DNA of 64,000 bases from Cohnella laeviribosi DSM 21336 (GTDB taxonomy: Bacteria; Bacillota; Bacilli; Paenibacillales; Paenibacillaceae): NCBI RefSeq assembly GCF_000378425.1, contig NZ_KB899810.1, positions 62,001 to 126,000 of the forward strand, given 5' to 3'. Of the stretch, positions 60,002 through 64,000 are shown piece after piece. The translations under genes were made by a program, and so were the position numbers. Below the pieces are notes generated by a model. The model made no database searches. It worked only from the letters and a program-made list of their open reading frames with translations, and was not told where the DNA came from. Positions within the stretch are counted from its first letter, which is position 1, and each line of letters begins with the position of its first letter.

Positions 60002-60786
60002 TTAGCCCCCATCCATCGGCTAAAACGGCGTCCTTCGCCACGACGAACGCCGTCTTCATCGGACGCAGCATTCGCCTCAGCCTGCGCAATGTCGAGGCGC
60101 TTATCATGGCCATTGCGCTTCCGATCATGCTCATGCTGCTGTTCACCTATGTGTTTGGCGGCGCGCTCGATCCGGGCGGAAACTATGTGAACTACGTGGT
60201 TCCGGGCATCATTCTGCTGTGCGCCGGATTCGGTTCGTCCATCACCGCCGTCGATGTAGCCCAAGACATGACCAACGGCATCATAGACCGGTTCCGAACG
60301 ATGCCGATCCGAAGCATTAGCGTCATCACGGGACATGTCGCGGCCAGCCTTGTACGCAACCTGATCGCCACCGCCGTCGTGATCGGCGTGGCGTTCCTCG
60401 TCGGATTCCGGCCTTCCGCAAATTTCGCGGAATGGCTTATGGCGTTTGGCGTGATCGTCTTATTCATCCTTGCGTTCACCTGGCTCTACGCCGCCATCGG
60501 ACTTGTGGCAAGCAGCCCGTCCGCCGCCAGCGCATACGGATTCGCGCTGCTTTTTCTCCCCTACCTGTCCAGCGCCTTCGTTCCGACGGATACGATGCCG
60601 GACTGGCTGCAAGGAATCGCGAACCGTCAGCCCATCACGCCGGTCATTGAGACGATCCGCGGCCTGCTGACCGGCACCCCGATTCGGGAGAACGCATGGT
60701 GGGCGGTCGGTTGGTGCGCGTTCATCCTGCTGGCGTCCGTCGTCTGGGCCATGCGGGTGTTTTCCCGGAAAGCGGGACGCCGCTAG
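59998..60786 (+). CDS. DrrB-type ABC-2 permease
   Basis: 262 residues, six transmembrane helices; ATGA overlap with the ATPase gene. The ABC-2 pattern is clear: MAIALPIMLMLLFTYVFGGALDPGGNYVNYVVPGIILLCAGFGSSITAVDVAQDMTNGIIDRFRTMPI and PYLSSAFVPTDTMPDWLQGIANRQPITPVIETIRGLL. It forms the export channel. The drug or metabolite is unknown. Confidence 0.93.
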   Translation: MISPHPSAKTASFATTNAVFIGRSIRLSLRNVEALIMAIALPIMLMLLFTYVFGGALDPGGNYVNYVVPGIILLCAGFGSSITAVDVAQDMTNGIIDRFRTMPIRSISVITGHVAASLVRNLIATAVVIGVAFLVGFRPSANFAEWLMAFGVIVLFILAFTWLYAAIGLVASSPSAASAYGFALLFLPYLSSAFVPTDTMPDWLQGIANRQPITPVIETIRGLLTGTPIRENAWWAVGWCAFILLASVVWAMRVFSRKAGRR

Positions 60787-60844
60787 CCAATCGGTCCCCA
60801 AAGCCCGTTTTGGATTTCCAAGCGCTGCTTTTGATGCGATATCG

Positions 60845-60900
60845 AAAAAACGAACCTCCAATCCCGCTTTTGCAGCGGTTTTGGAGGTTCGTTCGGTTTT
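60845..60900. terminator. bidirectional terminator between exporter and TetR genes
   Basis: AAAAAACGAACCTCCAA... and TTGGAGGTTCGT...TTTT form a long interrupted stem with A/T runs on both sides, serving both convergent genes. The stem core is nearly the same as at 1061-1106. Confidence 0.85.
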
Positions 60901-60913
60901 ATGCCGGGACCCT

Positions 60914-61777
60914 TTAGGTCTTCGCCTTCGGGGCTTGCTTGTTTTTGTCCGAGTCCTTCCGCATCTTTGAGGCCAGGTAAAACTCGATGCCGTCAAGAAT
61001 CCGTTCCAGACCGAAATCGAAGTCGTTGCCGACGGTATTGTCGCTCTCGTTCTCGCCGGTGTATGCGCCGGACATGACGACCGGATACAGATCGGGAAAG
61101 CGCTCCGCCGTGACCAGCTGCTTAAGCGCCGCCGTATATTCCAGTCCGCTGAACGCGCCGGGACTGGTTCCGGCTCGAATCGCCCGTTCCATATCCCGCA
61201 TAATCATCCCGCATGCTCGCGCGTAGCTGCTGACCAGGAGAACGATGGACATTTTTTCGTAATCGTTAAGCGGAAAATTCCGCAGCAGCCGAAGCGCCCA
61301 ATCCACAATTCGCAGGTTGTTCGGCGTGATCGGAACGCCGGAGATCGGAATGTCGACGAACCATGGATGTTTCCGGATAATATGGATGCTCGCCCGTACA
61401 TATTCGCGCATGCTTGCGCGCCAGTCGGCGTCCGTCTCCTCCTCGGGCGGAATCGGAATATCGCATACGGCGTCCTGCATGAGCAGCAGCAGTTCGTCCT
61501 TGCCGGAAATGTACCGATAGAGAGACATGGCGGTAAATCCCAAAGCCGCCGCGACCCGGCTCATGGATACCGCGGAGAGGCCGTCCTTATCGGCGATTGC
61601 GATTGCCGCCTCGACGATTTGGGGAATGCTCAGTTCGCCTTTCGGACCTCTGCGCGATTGCTTGACGAGCCCCCAACTGAGCGCCACCCCGGGAGGCAAT
61701 TTTTTTACGGCTTCGTGATCCGTTTCATCATGCGTTTTGCGATCCGTTTCGCGTTCCAAGCCATCGTCTTTCCGCAT
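60914..61777 (-). CDS. TetR-family transcriptional regulator
   Basis: 287 residues from the ATG at 61777 (MRKDDGLERETDRKTHDETD). After a charged N-terminal extension of about 50 residues comes the TetR helix-turn-helix (ELSIPQIVEAAIAIADKDGLSAVSMSRVAAALGFTAMSLYRYISGKDELLLLM) and a TetR_C_1-type ligand domain. It lies convergent to the DrrAB-type exporter, and both upstream regions share a 17-bp sequence, so it most likely represses itself and the exporter until a drug binds. Confidence 0.92.
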   Translation of the reverse strand: MRKDDGLERETDRKTHDETDHEAVKKLPPGVALSWGLVKQSRRGPKGELSIPQIVEAAIAIADKDGLSAVSMSRVAAALGFTAMSLYRYISGKDELLLLMQDAVCDIPIPPEEETDADWRASMREYVRASIHIIRKHPWFVDIPISGVPITPNNLRIVDWALRLLRNFPLNDYEKMSIVLLVSSYARACGMIMRDMERAIRAGTSPGAFSGLEYTAALKQLVTAERFPDLYPVVMSGAYTGENESDNTVGNDFDFGLERILDGIEFYLASKMRKDSDKNKQAPKAKT

Positions 61778-61847
61778 ATTTTCCTGTCCCCCATCCTGTC
61801 GCAGCAAACATTCCGTTCGCAAATCGGGAAACGGAACTTCGCAAAAG

Positions 61848-61868
61848 TGTTTATTATATAAACAGTAT
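61848..61868 (-). promoter_or_regulatory. TetR autoregulatory operator
   Basis: TGTTTA-TTATA-TAAACA (61848-61864) is a perfect 6-5-6 palindrome; TATTATATAAACAGTAT (61852-61868) is the exact reverse complement of 59046-59062 before the exporter gene. Confidence 0.75.
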
Positions 61869-61976
61869 ATCACAATTTGCGCTTCGAAAAAACGCGCCGT
61901 CGGAACGCGTTACGTATATGCAGATGACCGGGCCTATCGCGGCTTCGCGGAAATTCGGACATGAGGGCAAACGCTG

Positions 61977-62093
61977 TTGCCGAATGGTTCGGATCAGGCT
62001 ATACTGGCTTTATAAAGACGGTCGTGAAGCACATGCCGCTTTAATACCCGACACCTCATGAAGATGGGTGTTCGGGCATTAAGGCGGTTTTTT
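61977..62093 (+). ncRNA. short leader transcript or small RNA ending in a terminator hairpin
   Basis: A promoter (TTGCCG 61977-61982, 17 bp, extended -10 TATACT 62000-62005) is followed 31 bp later by a long hairpin: CCGC-TTAAT-CCCG-CACC pairs with GGTG-CGGG-ATTAA-GCGG (62036-62087), then TTTTTT. The predicted RNA is about 80 nt. The hairpin lies 46 bp before the next gene, so it is either a transcription attenuator for that gene or a stand-alone small RNA. It matches no riboswitch class I recognise. Confidence 0.55.
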
Positions 62094-62139
62094 GTTTTCG
62101 CGGCGCAAGTCAAGTCGGGCTAAAGAAAGGTGTGTCCAC

Positions 62140-62793
62140 ATGTTGCGATTCGAACAAAAATACGAAGAATGGATGCAGAACCAGATCGAGAATGAAAACA
62201 ATCCCAGAAGACGCGAACGGCTTGAAACGGGACTTGGTCATGGAACCGTCGCCTTTCTTCGTTCCATCTGGTTTCCGGCCGTGGGAAACTTTGACCACTT
62301 GTATCCGGAATGGGAAGTGCGCGATTTCAACAATGGCTACCGCTACCTGGATCTTGCCTATATGCCCGGAGGCGCGAAGGGCGGGATTGAAATTCAGGGA
62401 TACGGACCGCATGCAAGAGATCTTGACGTTAGGAGGTTTAAAGATTTATGCCAAAGGCATTGCTTGTTGTCGCTCGACGGATGGACGTTCTTGCCCGTAG
62501 CCTACCCGTCGATTACGGACGAGCCTAAACAGTGCCAACAGCTCGTTCTCGCCTTCATCGGAAAATTCGTCTCTACCGACGTGCCTTCCCGGCTCTCCTG
62601 GCTTGAGGCGGAGACGATGCGCTTTGCGCGGCGTTTGCTGCGTCCGATTGCCCCGCTGGAATTGGCGGAACATCTTAGGATCAGCGATCGGCATGCCAGG
62701 CGCATTCTCCATCGATTGGTCGAGCTGGACATGCTGAGTGTGGCAAGCGGAAAGGAGCGGGCGCGGACGTATAGACTTTCGAACGTAATATAA
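62140..62793 (+). CDS. nuclease-fold protein with C-terminal winged helix, function unknown
   Basis: 217 residues from the ATG at 62140 (MLRFEQKYEEWMQNQIENEN), after AAAGGTGTG. Not recognised by name. Residues ~65-125 resemble the DUF559/Vsr-type PD-(D/E)XK nuclease core: YRYLDLAY with Asp71, GGIEIQGYGPH with Glu84 and Gln86, then a helix RRFKDLCQRHCLLSLDGW and the strand TFLPVAY. Residues ~170-215 (LELAEHLRISDRHARRILHRLVELDMLSVASGKERARTYRL) form a MarR/GntR-like winged helix. It may be a DNA-binding regulator with a nuclease-derived domain or a small endonuclease. It is preceded by the hairpin leader at 61977-62093. Confidence 0.75.
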   Translation: MLRFEQKYEEWMQNQIENENNPRRRERLETGLGHGTVAFLRSIWFPAVGNFDHLYPEWEVRDFNNGYRYLDLAYMPGGAKGGIEIQGYGPHARDLDVRRFKDLCQRHCLLSLDGWTFLPVAYPSITDEPKQCQQLVLAFIGKFVSTDVPSRLSWLEAETMRFARRLLRPIAPLELAEHLRISDRHARRILHRLVELDMLSVASGKERARTYRLSNVI

Positions 62794-62796
62794 GCT

Positions 62797-63075
62797 GCAG
62801 TCGAATGCGGACAGAGAATCCGCTGTTTACAAAAATCGACGCAAAATCGGCTTGTTTCTTGACAGAGGATCCGCTATTTCACCTGAGTCGTTATGTTTTG
62901 CCTGGAATTTGATCGAATAACGGAACCTGTGTCCGATTCGCCCGGATTTTCGGCGTTTCTTAACCATTAGCGGAACGACGGTCCGGTCCGTTTTGTCCGA
63001 TGCGCCCGACCACGCCGGGCGGCTGCACCGTTCACGTGTCGAGGCCATCCAACCATTGAACTTCATAATATCCAA
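62797..63075. repeat. probable dispersed intergenic repeat
   Basis: This non-coding stretch contains repeated short units: on the minus strand AGCGGAT(C/T)CTCTGTC occurs twice (about 62804-62819 and 62862-62877), with related TTCCGCTAAT further on. Such arrays of TCCGC/GCGGA units recall intergenic repeats of Paenibacillaceae, but copies elsewhere cannot be checked here. The weak 84-codon minus-strand frame inside is basic and lacks a ribosome binding site. Confidence 0.4.
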
Positions 63076-63107
63076 ACCCAATCCATACTCTTATTTGTAG
63101 AATGAAA

Positions 63108-63125
63108 AATGATGCGCGCATCATT
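63108..63125. promoter_or_regulatory. 18-bp perfect palindrome before the bicupin gene
   Basis: AATGATGCGCGCATCATT is a perfect palindrome placed 4 bp before the AGGAGG ribosome binding site, with no T run. It could be a repressor operator or an RNA hairpin that affects translation. Confidence 0.5.
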
Positions 63126-63145
63126 CTTAGGAGGAAACAAACGGC

Positions 63146-64000
63146 ATGAACAATCCTTATCCAAATAACGCAAAGCCGTTTCACGTGCCGCAACCGATCC
63201 GAAGCGACGGCGCCGGCGGTCCGGACTATGGTCCGCGCGATATCCTGAGGGACAGGGAAAATCCGGACATGCTGGTCCCGCCCGTAACGGATTCGGGCTT
63301 GCTGCCCAATCTAAGAATGTCTTTCTCCGACACGCATATGCAGCTGAATCATGGCGGATGGTCCCGGGAAATTACCGTCCGGGAATTACCGATTGCCACT
63401 ACGCTGGCGGGCGTAAACATGAGCTTGACGCCGGGCGGCGTGCGCGAAATGCATTGGCATCAACAAGCGGAGTGGGCGTACATGATTTGGGGCAGCGCGC
63501 GGATTACCGCCGTCGACCAAGACGGACGAAATTTTATCGCCGACATCGGCCCGGGAGATATCTGGTATTTTCCTGCCGGCGTGCCGCATTCGATTCAAGG
63601 GCTGGCGGAAGGATGCGAATTTTTGCTCGTTTTCGATAACGGGACCTTCTCCGACTTGAACACCTTGTCCATCTCCGACTGGTTCGCGCACACCCCCAAA
63701 GACGTTCTGTCCGCCAATTTCGGCGTTCCGACCAGCGCTTTTGATTCCATTCCCGACAAGCAAGTTTATATCTATCAGGACTCCGTTCCCGGTTCCCTCG
63801 AAAGCCAGCAGGTTCAATCGCCATACGGCACCGTTCCGCTCAGCTTCAAGCACCGCCTGTTGGCTCAAAAGCCGATCAAAACGCCCGGCGGAAGCGCGCG
63901 CATCGTGGACTCCACCAATTTCCCGATTTCCAAAACCATTGCCGCAGCCCTGGTCGAGATCCAGCCCGGCGCCATGAGGGAGCTGCATTGGCACCCCAAT
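63146..64000 (+). CDS. oxalate-decarboxylase-like bicupin (3' end outside window)
   Basis: The ATG at 63146 ([21 protein letters not shown]) follows AGGAGG; 285 residues are visible and the frame is open at the right edge. The first cupin has the Mn site [12 protein letters not shown] (two His, Glu) and VPHSIQG (third His); the second begins with MRELHWHPN at the edge. Length and motifs match OxdC/OxdD, which split oxalate to formate and CO2. The lid loop that reads SENST in B. subtilis OxdC reads SDLNT here, replacing the Glu needed for decarboxylation with Asp, so the activity is uncertain. Confidence 0.88.
   Translation, partial: MNNPYPNNAKPFHVPQPIRSDGAGGPDYGPRDILRDRENPDMLVPPVTDSGLLPNLRMSFSDTHMQLNHGGWSREITVRELPIATTLAGVNMSLTPGGVREMHWHQQAEWAYMIWGSARITAVDQDGRNFIADIGPGDIWYFPAGVPHSIQGLAEGCEFLLVFDNGTFSDLNTLSISDWFAHTPKDVLSANFGVPTSAFDSIPDKQVYIYQDSVPGSLESQQVQSPYGTVPLSFKHRLLAQKPIKTPGGSARIVDSTNFPISKTIAAALVEIQPGAMRELHWHPN

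Noticed and set aside
62827-63081. 84-codon minus-strand gene upstream of the bicupin gene
   Set aside because: No ribosome binding site, composition rich in Arg/Ser/Lys, and it lies within repetitive intergenic units.
1-64000. tRNA, rRNA, CRISPR arrays, prophage or plasmid origins
   Set aside because: None was recognised on reading the gaps between genes; almost all the DNA is accounted for by metabolic, transport and regulatory genes.

Overview
The window is GC-rich, densely packed DNA of a Gram-positive, endospore-forming Firmicute, most likely Paenibacillaceae (Paenibacillus/Cohnella type). The reasons are a gerA-gerB-gerC spore germination operon with a sigma-G-like promoter, strong AGGAGG ribosome binding sites, frequent GTG/TTG starts, lipoprotein-anchored binding proteins, YesM/YesN-type two-component systems, a CIRCE element, Bacillus-type 7-1-7 Fur boxes and CcpA cre-like sites. 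No tRNA, rRNA, CRISPR array, insertion sequence or phage gene was seen.

Layout: 0-8 kb holds hydrolases, a Gfo/Idh/MocA-aldo/keto reductase cassette (the reductase carries a frameshift), a UPF0173 metallo-hydrolase, class II fumarase and an esterase. 8-16 kb is a xylose-type ABC importer (xylFGH order) behind a membrane-anchored sugar-binding protein, a histidine kinase and an AraC-type response regulator. 16.6-20.8 kb is the germination operon. 21.4-27.5 kb is a BMP-type nucleoside importer with a nucleoside phosphorylase and an embedded sulfite-oxidase-fold protein. 28-39.7 kb is a polyol/sugar locus: rpiB-glpX on the plus strand; binding protein, two permeases, two ATPases, Zn-alcohol dehydrogenase, a second rpiB, dhaK and dhaL on the minus strand; and a DeoR-family regulator. 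40-43 kb carries a second Gfo/Idh-AKR cassette with a divergent AraC regulator. 43.2-49.7 kb is a bacillibactin-like siderophore system (two esterases, two FecCD permeases, binding lipoprotein, Btr-like activator) with two Fur boxes. Then come htpG under CIRCE; a second binding-protein/kinase/regulator triad followed by an MFS sugar porter; lrgAB; a DrrAB-type exporter with a TetR regulator sharing a 17-bp operator; a nuclease-fold/winged-helix protein behind a leader hairpin; and an oxalate-decarboxylase-like bicupin cut by the window edge.

The most notable system is the 28-39.7 kb locus. DhaK and DhaL without DhaM, two RpiB-type isomerases, a polyol-type dehydrogenase and a GlpX bisphosphatase together fit catabolism of a four-carbon polyol (erythritol/threitol) through erythrulose phosphate to erythrose 4-phosphate. 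This is inference. Two oppositely oriented promoters, 10.7 kb apart, match at 24 of 28 positions including an ACGAAAATAAA block, so both transcripts are probably controlled together by the DeoR protein. The second theme is two separate surface sugar sensors (binding protein + kinase + AraC regulator), one next to an ABC importer and the other next to an MFS symporter.
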